Assembly: GCA_003955985.1 (NCBI GenBank) | Contig: CP033784.1 | Location: 124,001-188,000, forward strand | Origin: Corynebacterium jeikeium | Lineage (GTDB): Bacteria > Actinomycetota > Actinomycetes > Mycobacteriales > Mycobacteriaceae | DNA length: 64,000 nt | Direction of reading: 5' to 3' | Part shown: positions 13,869 through 21,590 of the stretch, piece by piece | How positions within the stretch are numbered: position 1 is the first letter of the stretch | Layout: each line of letters opens with the position of its first letter | The notes under the pieces: generated by a model | Databases searched by the model: none | What the model was told of the DNA's origin: nothing | Seen by the model: the letters and a program-made list of their open reading frames with translations, nothing else | Made by a program: the position numbers and the translations under genes

Positions 13869-15059
13869 ATGCGAATCACTTATATCCACCAGCACTTTGT
13901 TCTCCCCGGTGAGCCGGGTGGTTCCCGACCCTACGAGTTTGCCCGCCGAATGGCCGCTGCAGGCCACGAGGTGACAATGATCTGTGGTCGCGATGAGGCC
14001 ATGGATAAAACGGTCGATGGCATCCACGTGCGTCGTTTAGCGATTCCGTACCGCAATGAAATGTCGAAGCGCGAGCGCATCGTCAGTTTCTTCAACTTCC
14101 TGGTGCGCGCCTCCGCGGTTGCTGCCCGTGTGCCTGCCGACGTGATTTACGCGTCCTCGACTCCGCTGACTGTGGCGGTTCCGGGAATTGTGGCGAAGTT
14201 TACCCAGCGTGCGCCGTTGGTGGCGGAGATCCGTGACCTGTGGCCAGAGGTGCCAATCAAGTTGGGCTACCTCAATAATCCGGTGGCGATTTTCCTGGCC
14301 AAGCAACTGGAGAAGGCATTTTATGCGGCATCGAGCGAGGTCGTGGCGCTGTCGCCGTCGATGGCCGATGGCGTCAAAGAGGTAGCTCCGAAGAAGTGCG
14401 TGACTGTCATTCCGAATGCGTCGGACTTTGAGCGTTTTGATGTCCCGGTCGAGCAGCGTGCAGCTTTCCGTAAGGAGCAGGGCTGGGGCGATGACGTGGT
14501 GGCGGTCTACGCTGGTGGTTTTGGCATGTCCTACCAGCTGGAGTGGCTTGTGGATTTGGCGGCGCAGCTGCGTCGTGATGGCGTGGAGAATGTGCGCTTT
14601 GTCCTGCTGGGGCAGGGAAGCGACTCGGATGCGTTGTACCAGCGCGCTGAGAACGCTGGCCTCGATGCCGATGCGATGTTCCTCGGCCGTCAGCCGAAGG
14701 AAGATGTCGCCAAGTACGTGTCTGCCGCCGATATCGCGCTATCGCCGCTGCGTGATGACCCCTGCCTGGAGGGCAATTCCCTGAACAAGGTCTTCGATGC
14801 CATGGCCGCATCGCGTCCGGTGGTGTTCAACCACGGTGGCTGGCTGGAGGAAGCCGCAACCGAGCACGATGCCGGTTGGCGTCTCTCGCGCGATATTCCG
14901 ACCGCGGCCAAGCGATTCGCTGAGATCATCTCCGACCGCGATGAGATGCGCGCAGCGGGACAGCGAAATCGCGAACTGGGTGAGAAGCGTTTTGCCCGTG
15001 ACAGCCTGTACTCCCAGCTCATCGAGGTACTCAACCGCGTCCGAAAGGTGCAGAAGTAA
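13869..15059 (+). CDS. GT4 family glycosyltransferase (WbuB/WcaI-like)
   Basis: A GT-B fold retaining glycosyltransferase of 396 residues. The N-terminus MRITYIHQHFVLPGEPGGSR has the GGS/R pattern of the WbuB-like GT4 group, and AEIRDLWPE near residue 118 is another hallmark. The C-terminal donor domain has VAVYAGGFG and a conserved acidic ALSPLRDD-CLEGNSLNK region. It probably adds the second sugar to the lipid-linked bacillosamine-type sugar. GGAAAG stands before the ATG, three bases after the flippase stop, and it overlaps the next gene by one base. The donor sugar cannot be told from sequence. Confidence 0.85.
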   Translation: MRITYIHQHFVLPGEPGGSRPYEFARRMAAAGHEVTMICGRDEAMDKTVDGIHVRRLAIPYRNEMSKRERIVSFFNFLVRASAVAARVPADVIYASSTPLTVAVPGIVAKFTQRAPLVAEIRDLWPEVPIKLGYLNNPVAIFLAKQLEKAFYAASSEVVALSPSMADGVKEVAPKKCVTVIPNASDFERFDVPVEQRAAFRKEQGWGDDVVAVYAGGFGMSYQLEWLVDLAAQLRRDGVENVRFVLLGQGSDSDALYQRAENAGLDADAMFLGRQPKEDVAKYVSAADIALSPLRDDPCLEGNSLNKVFDAMAASRPVVFNHGGWLEEAATEHDAGWRLSRDIPTAAKRFAEIISDRDEMRAAGQRNRELGEKRFARDSLYSQLIEVLNRVRKVQK

Positions 15060-16237
15060 TGACTAACGCTGACGCTAACAAGCCCAATGAGCGGATCTTT
15101 CTTTCGCTCGCGACAGTCACCGAAGCAGAAGAACAGGCTGTCGTTCGCGCACTCCACTCTGGTTGGGTGGCTCCGTTGGGACCCGAGGTAGACGCGTTTG
15201 AAGCGGAGATTGCCAAGCGCTGCGGTGTTGAGCACGCGCTCGCGCTGTCTTCCGGCACCGCTGGCCTGCACTTGGCGCTGCTCGCGCTGGGGATCGGTGA
15301 AGGTGACTACATTCCGGTTTCCACCATGACCTTCGCGGCCACGACCAACGCCATTGCTTACGTTGGTGCTACGCCGGTGTTCGTCGATGCCGCAGAGGAC
15401 GGAAACATCGACCCTGAGCTGCTGCTCCGCACCGTCGATGAGCTGCTTGCCGAGGGCAAGAGCGTTCCCGCCGTGATGATTGTGGACCTCTTTGGCCGCT
15501 GCGCCGATTACCCGGCCTTCGCGCCACGCCTGGAAGAACTCGGCATCGCGCTCATCGAGGACGCCGCCGAGGCGCTCGGTGCCAGCGTCCATGGTCAGCC
15601 GGCCGGCAGTTTCGGCCGTGCCGCCGCGCTGTCTTTCAACGGCAACAAAATCATGACCACCTCCGGCGGTGGCATGCTGCTGTCCGATGATGCCGATCTC
15701 ATCGCTCGCGCGCGCTACCTGTCCACCCAGGCGCGTCAGCCCGTCGCTTGGTACGAGCACACCGAAATCGGCTACAACTACCGCCTGTCCAATCTGCTCG
15801 CCGCACTGGGGCGGGCGCAGCACTCGCGTCTGGACGGCATGATTGCTCGCCGCCGCCAGATTCGCGATGCATACCTAGATTTGCTCGCCTCGCTTGACGA
15901 CGATGCCCCTGGTAAAGGTACCCGCTTGCTCTCTGACTCCGACGAGCGTTTCACCGAGAACTGCTGGTTGACCTCAATTGTGCTGCCGCAGGAGGCCGTC
16001 GATAAGGGTGTGCTGACCCCGGACAGCGTGATTGCAGCACTTGGTGAGGCCAGCATTGAGGCTCGTCACCTGTGGAAGCCGATGCACCTGCAGCCGGTAT
16101 ACGAGGGCGCACGAGCCAGCATCAACGGCACCGCTGAGAATCTTTTCTCCCGCGGCATTACTCTTCCTAGTGGTCCGGCGCTGGACGATGACGACGTCGC
16201 GCGGGTGATAGGTGTTTTGAAGGAAGTGCTGGGATGA
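15059..16237 (+). CDS. pglE: PLP aminotransferase, PglE-like (DegT/DnrJ/EryC1/StrS family)
   Basis: The sequence follows C. jejuni PglE closely in recalled blocks: SGWVAPLGPEVDAFE near the N-terminus, IEDAAEALG, SFNGNKIMTTSGGGML with the PLP-binding lysine, YLSTQAR, GYNYRLSN, ARHLWKPMH and GITLPSG. PglE converts UDP-4-keto-6-deoxy-GlcNAc to UDP-4-amino-GlcNAc using glutamate. Length 392 is typical. It overlaps the upstream GT4 gene by one base and the downstream Wzy-like gene by 4 (ATGA), so the operon is translationally coupled. Family certain; the specific PglE role is strongly suggested by the shared motifs. Confidence 0.9.
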   Translation: MTNADANKPNERIFLSLATVTEAEEQAVVRALHSGWVAPLGPEVDAFEAEIAKRCGVEHALALSSGTAGLHLALLALGIGEGDYIPVSTMTFAATTNAIAYVGATPVFVDAAEDGNIDPELLLRTVDELLAEGKSVPAVMIVDLFGRCADYPAFAPRLEELGIALIEDAAEALGASVHGQPAGSFGRAAALSFNGNKIMTTSGGGMLLSDDADLIARARYLSTQARQPVAWYEHTEIGYNYRLSNLLAALGRAQHSRLDGMIARRRQIRDAYLDLLASLDDDAPGKGTRLLSDSDERFTENCWLTSIVLPQEAVDKGVLTPDSVIAALGEASIEARHLWKPMHLQPVYEGARASINGTAENLFSRGITLPSGPALDDDDVARVIGVLKEVLG

Positions 16238-17790
16238 CTCCTACAGAGGTAGCTGGAGAAACTGTAAAACAGCGAAAACCAATACTGCAGTCGCTGTTTA
16301 TTGTGGTGGCCGCAGGAATGTTTGCTGGTGTCCTCTACGTTGGCGACACGACGATGAAGGACGTCTCTTCGGCGCTTCCTGATCTCTCTCTTGCATTGCC
16401 GATTTTGGTGGTTGTTGCAATCCTTACCGCCTTCGGCACCCCAGAAGCGCAGCGCCAGAGTTGGCTGAATGCGATGAAAGGCGCTGGCAATGTAAAGCAG
16501 TGGCCGATGGCCGTGTGGGCATTAGTGGCTTTCTATGCCTGGTTGTTCTGGATGATGCTGTCCGGACTGTGGGCCCCCGAAGCTGCCGAAGTTGCTCCTG
16601 TCGTTACTGCGTTGATAACGCTTGGGCTCATCGCCACGATGTCAGCAATACTGTTCTATTTGCATCCTCAGGCACTGGTATGGCTGTGGTTAGCAGTAGC
16701 CATTTGCTCGCTTATTTTTCTCTACGGTGGCATTACTGGTCCGAAATATGTCGGGCGCATGACGGCGTTCGGCGGTGGACCGAATGTCTTTGCCCGTTTC
16801 ATGCTGTACGGCATCGCGGCAGCTGTGTTTTTCATGCTGTGGCGTAAGTTCATGTGGGCAGTTCTCTTGTTTGCTGCACCATTTGCTTACGGTCTCGTTG
16901 CGTCGGGAAGCCGCGGTGTACTGGTTGCTACCACCGTGGTAGTCCTCTTTACCGCAATAGCTGTGTTTTTTCACTGGGGTTGGAAGTGGGCGACTGTTTT
17001 TTACGTCGCAGTCGCCGCAGCGGTCGCGTACGGATACTCGCGGTTCATCGCAGGTACCGAGATTGAAGAATACTTTAAGACGCGCTTTATCCAATTGACC
17101 TTCGAAAAAGAACATGATTCCGGACGCGGTTATCTCCATGATGAAGCTTTCCGAATCATGAGTGAACACCGCATCTTTGGTGGAGGCCTGCATAGCTTCG
17201 TTGTGCTGTCGACACCGAGGTCTTCACGTCCACTGGAGCATCCGCACAATATCTTCTACACAGTCGGATCTGAAGCGGGTGTCATAGGTATCGGTCTGTT
17301 TGTGATTGTGCTGGTTGTGTTGGCAATCGCCTGTCGCCACCTATTCAAGTTTCTTCAAGCTGGTCTGACCGCAGCCGTGGCATTCTCGGTTCTTGTGGCA
17401 CAGGTTTTTTCCGGCTACTACTACGATTCCCGTTCGCTATGGCTATTTGGCTTTGCAGCAGCATTTGCGATGCTGAGCCTACGGCGCAAGGACGCAGCAT
17501 CGGCAGAACCAGAGCTGGAGCCGCAACCAGAACCCGCAGCCGAGCCCGAACCAGTCATGGTCACCGATACCGCGGGGCCGGTTGTGCCGGAGCCGGAGCC
17601 AGCGGTGGCCGTCGTCAAGCAAAGTGCGCCTGACAACAAGAATGACAACAGGAAGCTGCGCGTTGCGGCAGCGTCGTTTGCCGCGGCCGGTGTAGTGGGT
17701 GCGGTTGGTTGGCTGGTCAGGAACCGTTCCAATGAGGAAGTCGATGCGCGTGCCGAAAAGCTTCTGCGCGAAATGTTCAACGAAAAGTAG
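16234..17790 (+). CDS. O-antigen ligase/polymerase-like membrane protein (Wzy_C family)
   Basis: A 518-residue protein with about ten to twelve transmembrane helices. A large external loop contains FGGGLHSFV and EHPHNIFYTVGSEAGVIG, the His-containing loop pattern of the Wzy_C/WaaL/PglL superfamily. Such proteins either polymerise repeat units, ligate glycan to an acceptor, or transfer it to protein. After the last helix comes an unusual cytoplasmic tail rich in Pro-Glu-Ala repeats (about residues 425-470) and a further hydrophobic segment (AAASFAAAGVVGAVGWLV). Because the locus has only one glycosyltransferase besides PglC, the role as polymerase or as O-oligosaccharyltransferase is open. Confidence 0.75.
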   Translation: MTPTEVAGETVKQRKPILQSLFIVVAAGMFAGVLYVGDTTMKDVSSALPDLSLALPILVVVAILTAFGTPEAQRQSWLNAMKGAGNVKQWPMAVWALVAFYAWLFWMMLSGLWAPEAAEVAPVVTALITLGLIATMSAILFYLHPQALVWLWLAVAICSLIFLYGGITGPKYVGRMTAFGGGPNVFARFMLYGIAAAVFFMLWRKFMWAVLLFAAPFAYGLVASGSRGVLVATTVVVLFTAIAVFFHWGWKWATVFYVAVAAAVAYGYSRFIAGTEIEEYFKTRFIQLTFEKEHDSGRGYLHDEAFRIMSEHRIFGGGLHSFVVLSTPRSSRPLEHPHNIFYTVGSEAGVIGIGLFVIVLVVLAIACRHLFKFLQAGLTAAVAFSVLVAQVFSGYYYDSRSLWLFGFAAAFAMLSLRRKDAASAEPELEPQPEPAAEPEPVMVTDTAGPVVPEPEPAVAVVKQSAPDNKNDNRKLRVAAASFAAAGVVGAVGWLVRNRSNEEVDARAEKLLREMFNEK

Positions 17791-17800
17791 GAGATGACCA

Positions 17801-18466
17801 ATGGATTCACTGAGCATCCGCGCGCAACGGGTAATTAAGCGTGGCGTCGACATCGCGGCATCTGCAGCGGGCTTGATTGTGCTGTCGCCAGTTATGGGCG
17901 CTACGGCTCTGGCAGTGCGACTTTCCATGGGAAAGCCAGTCCTATTCCGCCAGGAACGTCCGGGGCAGGATGGTGAGCCGTTTAATATCCTCAAGTTTCG
18001 GACGATGCACCACGTCAATCCGGCAAAGGGGCTTGTCGACGATGCGTCCCGCCTCACCGAGGTGGGAAAATTCCTTCGGTCCACAAGCTTGGACGAACTC
18101 CCGGAGCTCTTTAACGTTCTGCGTGGCGACATGAGCCTCGTTGGCCCGCGCCCGCTGCGCATGAAGTACCTAGAGCGCTATTCGCCGCGCCAGGCACGCC
18201 GCCATGAGGTGCCACCGGGAATTACGGGGCTTGCCCAGGTCTCGGGCCGCAATGGCATCACCTGGGAAGAACGTTTCGAGTACGACGTGCAGTACGTGGA
18301 TAATTGGTCGCTACTGCTCGATGCAAAGATCCTGCTCGACACAATATTGGTGGTGCTCAAGCGTGAAGGGATCTCGGAAGAAGGGCAAGTGACCATGACC
18401 GAGTTCACCGGTTCGTCGGATGAGAATTCGGCGGAGAAGGACGTCTCGGCTAGCGCAGGTTCTTAA
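17801..18466 (+). CDS. pglC: Undecaprenyl-phosphate phosphosugar transferase, PglC-like
   Basis: A small monotopic phosphoglycosyltransferase of 221 residues. It has the reentrant hydrophobic segment near residues 18-42, RQERPGQDGEPFNILKFRTM, the catalytic Asp-Glu in SLDELPELFNVLRGDMSLVGPRP, and PGITGLAQVSGRN. The C-terminal block EGISEEGQVTMTEFTG mirrors the end of C. jejuni PglC, which transfers phospho-di-N-acetylbacillosamine to undecaprenyl phosphate. GGAG lies 8 bases before the ATG. It converges on the pglD-like gene and overlaps it by 17 bases, tail to tail. Confidence 0.9.
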   Translation: MDSLSIRAQRVIKRGVDIAASAAGLIVLSPVMGATALAVRLSMGKPVLFRQERPGQDGEPFNILKFRTMHHVNPAKGLVDDASRLTEVGKFLRSTSLDELPELFNVLRGDMSLVGPRPLRMKYLERYSPRQARRHEVPPGITGLAQVSGRNGITWEERFEYDVQYVDNWSLLLDAKILLDTILVVLKREGISEEGQVTMTEFTGSSDENSAEKDVSASAGS

Positions 18467-19145
18467 TCACACTTGCAGGAACACCGGCGACAACGGTGTA
18501 GTCATCGACATCGCTAGTAACTGCGGCTCCGGATCCGATGTACGCTCCCTCGCCAACGGTGAGGCCGGGGTTGATTACGGAGTTGGCTCCTAGCGTGCAG
18601 GCCTCGCCAAGCGTGACAAAGCCCGACACGGCATTGAGCGGGAAGATTGTGCAGTAGTCCCGCAGCACCGCATCGTGGCCAATCGTGACATTCATATTGA
18701 TTTGGGCGTGCTTGCCTACCTCAATATTGCAGGTCAGGCGCGCTCCGGGGCAGATGACCGTGCCCTCGCCGAGCGAGACCAGCGCGCCAATGCTGGTGTC
18801 TGGGTGGACCAGAGTCGCAGGCACGAGCCCTTCGGTATCTGCGCGTTGCGCAATCGAACGTCGAGCAGCGCCGCTGCCGATTGCGACTGTGTAGTAGACC
18901 CCCTCGGGTAAGTCCGCGAGGATTTCGGTTTTGCCCAAGAGTTGCACACCCATTTTGTGGAAAAAGGTCATATCTGGGGTGCCATCATCAATAATGCCTA
19001 GGATTTCCCACTGCGGTGGTAGGCCGTTGGCTGCTGCGTAGTCGTTGATGTCCTTGATGAAGCTGACCACGTTTCGCCCAAAACCACCAGCGCCGACGAT
19101 GACAATCTTTTCGGTCGTCGTGTTGTTAATCCACTGCTTTGGCAT
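18450..19145 (-). CDS. pglD: Sugar N/O-acetyltransferase, PglD/NeuD-like
   Basis: An N-terminal Rossmann-like domain (IVIVGAGGFGRNVV) is followed by a left-handed beta-helix with hexapeptide repeats and a closing VAGVPASVIKNLR, as in NeuD and PglD. The conserved His of the PglD active site matches IGHDAVL. PglD acetylates UDP-4-amino sugar to UDP-di-N-acetylbacillosamine with acetyl-CoA. The frame is open as far as 19259 but overlaps the HPP gene there, so the ATG at 19145 (or 19154) is preferred. It is transcribed opposite to the other glycan genes, its last 17 bases overlapping pglC. With pglF, pglE and pglC it completes the bacillosamine set. Confidence 0.85.
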   Translation of the reverse strand: MPKQWINNTTTEKIVIVGAGGFGRNVVSFIKDINDYAAANGLPPQWEILGIIDDGTPDMTFFHKMGVQLLGKTEILADLPEGVYYTVAIGSGAARRSIAQRADTEGLVPATLVHPDTSIGALVSLGEGTVICPGARLTCNIEVGKHAQINMNVTIGHDAVLRDYCTIFPLNAVSGFVTLGEACTLGANSVINPGLTVGEGAYIGSGAAVTSDVDDYTVVAGVPASVIKNLR

Positions 19146-19203
19146 GAGTGTCATTATCCCACTGATAGCCGTATTCAGCCGGAGTGCGTGACCCCGAATC
19201 CAC

Positions 19204-19731
19204 CTACCACCAGTATGTGGGATAGCGGAGGCCGCGCAGTCGATTTGCGAGGATGCCAAGCATCACGATCATGATCGACGAAGCGAAAATGAAGCCTATG
19301 AAGCGGAAATCGTTGGCGAGCCCATGACCGTGTGGCATCAGCACAGTGACCATAGCGGTAGCGGTGGCAGGGGAGTGCGCCGCGCGAGCAAGAAGCATGA
19401 GCGCGAAGGCGACGCCGGCGGCAACCGCTGCAGCAATGATGGTCGAACCCAACATGTGCAGAATTGCGATGCCAGTCGTGCAGCCGATGAGGTGTCCGAC
19501 CACGACATTTCGTGGCTGAGCCAGAGGCAAGTTGGGCGCACCGACAATAAGCGCCATGGCAGCGCCAATAGGAGGCAGAAATAGCAGGTCAGAGACAGAA
19601 GTTGAGATGAGTGCCAGGGTCATCAGCGGCAGGCTCACGGCTACCGAGGCGGCGATAACATGGCGTAGCGGAGGGCGAGGTGGCGCTTCGCTGGCGATCC
19701 GGGGCCACTTCGGAGACCGTGAATTAGACAT
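19204..19731 (-). CDS. HPP family integral membrane protein
   Basis: A 175-residue protein with about five hydrophobic helices. The family signature region reads HSPATATA here in place of the usual HPPAGATA, and a FLPPIGAAMALI segment precedes it. HPP proteins are small membrane proteins; some plant members move nitrite, but bacterial roles are mostly unknown. TAACAT stands 7 bases before the ATG, suggesting a leaderless message of its own. It lies upstream of the pglD-like gene on the same strand and could share transcription with it. Confidence 0.75.
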   Translation of the reverse strand: MSNSRSPKWPRIASEAPPRPPLRHVIAASVAVSLPLMTLALISTSVSDLLFLPPIGAAMALIVGAPNLPLAQPRNVVVGHLIGCTTGIAILHMLGSTIIAAAVAAGVAFALMLLARAAHSPATATAMVTVLMPHGHGLANDFRFIGFIFASSIMIVMLGILANRLRGLRYPTYWW

Positions 19732-19895
19732 GAGAACGATGTTAGGGTGTGCTGCCTCATCCGCGTCGCGGTTCGAGGTTTTTATTGAAATAGAAGTTTA
19801 AATGGGGTGGCGTCCAGGTCTCCCAAGCCTCCAAACCCGAACCAGACCCGAACCAAGCTCCGACCATTTTCACCGGGTATGACACACTTAAGGAC

Positions 19896-20189
19896 ATGGA
19901 GCCTATCGATGTCGCAATCCGGGATGAGTCCATCCGTCTCGGGCAATTCCTGAAGTTGGCAAACCTGGTGGAAACGGGCGGTCTGGCCAAGGAACTCATT
20001 GCCGAGGGCCAGGTCAGCGTGAACGGTGAGGTCGACACTCGCCGTGGCAAGGTGCTGCGTCCAGGGGACGTCGTCTCTGTTGCCGGTATGTCGGCACGCG
20101 TGGCCACCGCCGATGAAGTCGATGATGACTACTTTGATGAGGCCACCGCCGACGATGACTTTGATCCTGAAAAGTGGAGGAACTTGTAA
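19896..20189 (+). CDS. S4-domain RNA-binding protein (YbcJ-like)
   Basis: A 97-residue protein made of one S4 fold: IRLGQFLKLANLVETGG, AKELIAEGQVSVNGEV and a RRGKVLRPGDVV segment. Small stand-alone S4 proteins of this type bind structured RNA. The tail is strongly acidic. AAGGA lies just before the ATG. The VOC-fold gene begins 3 bases after its stop, so the two form an operon. The cellular target is unknown. Confidence 0.85.
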   Translation: MEPIDVAIRDESIRLGQFLKLANLVETGGLAKELIAEGQVSVNGEVDTRRGKVLRPGDVVSVAGMSARVATADEVDDDYFDEATADDDFDPEKWRNL

Positions 20190-20192
20190 CTC

Positions 20193-21074
20193 ATGCCCGC
20201 ATTTCCCGCCGAATTTGGCATGCCCCTGCGCGTAGATCTGCTCTCCGCCGCACCGCGTAAGACCGAGCGCTTCTACCGCGGCGTTCTTGGGTGGGCTTAT
20301 CGCAATACCGCGCCAATCCATGAGGATGCCCGCGAGGCATCCGCTGGTCGCCGCGTTGCCATGCTGTCCGGAATGCCGGTGTCGGTGCTGCTTGAGGCCG
20401 ATAAGGACGCTGAGGATGCCTTCGTCAACCAGTGGCGCGTGAATTTCCATGTCGACTCCGCCGCTGGTGCCGTCGAGAAGGCGCGTGAGCTCGGCGCCGA
20501 GGTCTTCCAGGAACCGACCCCGCTTGTCGACGGATCCACGATGGCCGTCGTTTCCGACCCCGCCGGTGGCCTCATTGGGCTGCTGGAACAGCCGGGTGAG
20601 CAGGCCTTTATCGCAGCGGGCGAGCCCGGCACCCCGGTGTGGTTCGAGCTGGTCGCAGGCCCGGAGGAGACCTTTGAGCAGGTCGCGGACTTCTACCACA
20701 ACTTCTTTGGCTGGGAAATCGCAGTGCGCAACAAGAATGAGCACGGCACTTTCGCAGTTGCGATGGAAGACGGGGCGCCGTTCGCTGGCTTGGTAGCCAG
20801 CTCGGTTGCTGCACAGACCGATGCGGCAGATAAGAGCTTCGTTGGCTGGCTGGCCTACCTTGGCGTGGAGAACATCGACACCGCTGTCGCCAAGGCTGAG
20901 GAACTGGGCGGTTCCGTGCTCGTTGCCCCGCAGGCTACCGAGTTCGGTCCGCTGGCAACTGTGCAGGATCCATGTGGTGCGGCAGTTGTGCTCTGCGAGG
21001 TGCCGCTGCCACCGGAAGAAGATATCCGCGAGTCGGACCCACTGGAAGGCATTGACCTCAGCCAGTTCCAGTAG
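20193..21074 (+). CDS. Tandem VOC (glyoxalase/bleomycin-resistance fold) protein
   Basis: 293 residues with two vicinal-oxygen-chelate modules, about residues 1-130 and 140-275. Each shows the F-Y-x-x-x-L/F-G-W pattern (FYRGVLGWAY; FYHNFFGWEI) and ends in a VSDPAGG or VQDPCGA turn followed by a Glu. These proteins bind metals or sequester or convert small molecules; substrates vary widely. It follows the S4 gene directly. No specific activity can be assigned. Confidence 0.8.
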   Translation: MPAFPAEFGMPLRVDLLSAAPRKTERFYRGVLGWAYRNTAPIHEDAREASAGRRVAMLSGMPVSVLLEADKDAEDAFVNQWRVNFHVDSAAGAVEKARELGAEVFQEPTPLVDGSTMAVVSDPAGGLIGLLEQPGEQAFIAAGEPGTPVWFELVAGPEETFEQVADFYHNFFGWEIAVRNKNEHGTFAVAMEDGAPFAGLVASSVAAQTDAADKSFVGWLAYLGVENIDTAVAKAEELGGSVLVAPQATEFGPLATVQDPCGAAVVLCEVPLPPEEDIRESDPLEGIDLSQFQ

Positions 21075-21123
21075 GAGCTAGAGCTCTTCTTCGTCGTCCT
21101 CAGGGTCCTGTTTTCCGGTGTAG

Positions 21124-21471
21124 TTAACGTGTAAAGGATCGTCTTCGTTTTTTAGCCAATGCAGCGAAGAAGTCATTGGTCCAGGTAAAAAGTTCACTTT
21201 TACCAAGGTTGACTTGCTGCTGGAGCAATGGGTGATAAACAACCCGCTGTGACGGTGGGCAGTCGTAGTAAAAGATTCGGTACAGTCCAGCGCGCGATTC
21301 ACGTATATGGCGATGGCAGTACTTGACCAGTTCATCAGCGCGATCCTCTGCGGTCTTATGACCAAACAGTGTTGCCGCACGTTTGCGGTAAAAGCCACCA
21401 TCAACAAGCACTGCTGTAGTGATCTCGCGTAAAGGCACAGCTCGCGCAGCACTATATCTGTTTCTACTCAT
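21124..21471 (-). pseudogene. C-terminally truncated NYN-domain (LabA/DUF88) gene
   Basis: The reading frame starts with the NYN-domain hallmark TAVLVDGGFYRKRA and continues in family register through LYRIFYYDCPPS, VVYHPL and FFAALAKKRR, then stops at about residue 115. Family members known to me run to about 200-240 residues and carry the later acidic residues of the nuclease site (a GDSDF-like motif), which are missing here. An alternative frame continues past the break with an acidic tail to 21078 but shows no family match, so this looks like a remnant cut off near the VOC gene rather than a simple frameshift. A short, still expressed form cannot be excluded. Confidence 0.6.
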
Positions 21472-21496
21472 ATTTCTTGGCCCTCCCCCTATGAGT

Positions 21497-21548
21497 AATC
21501 CCAGTCATCGGCGCTCTCCTTATCGGCGGAGGGTCAACGGCTGGGATT
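21497..21548. repeat. Nested inverted repeats between NYN remnant and dehydrogenase gene
   Basis: AATCCCAG (21497-21504) pairs with CTGGGATT (21541-21548), and an inner CTCC/GGAG pair (21516-21519, 21528-21531) sits in the loop. The structure lies just past the 3' end of the leftward dehydrogenase gene and before the NYN start. It may end transcription or be a remnant of the event that truncated the NYN gene. Confidence 0.35.
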
Positions 21549-21590
21549 GATAGCAACCACTTTAATTGCGCTTCGTAATCGAGTCAATGC

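Noticed and set aside
14690..15823. Long leftward frame opposite the GT4 and pglE genes
   Set aside because: Antisense to two well-supported genes and without recognisable motifs.
21130..21180. A AAA AAC run in the NYN gene as a programmed -1 frameshift site
   Set aside because: The codon phase of the heptamer belongs to the other frame, so a -1 slip would not carry the NYN frame into the longer tail, and the tail has no family match.
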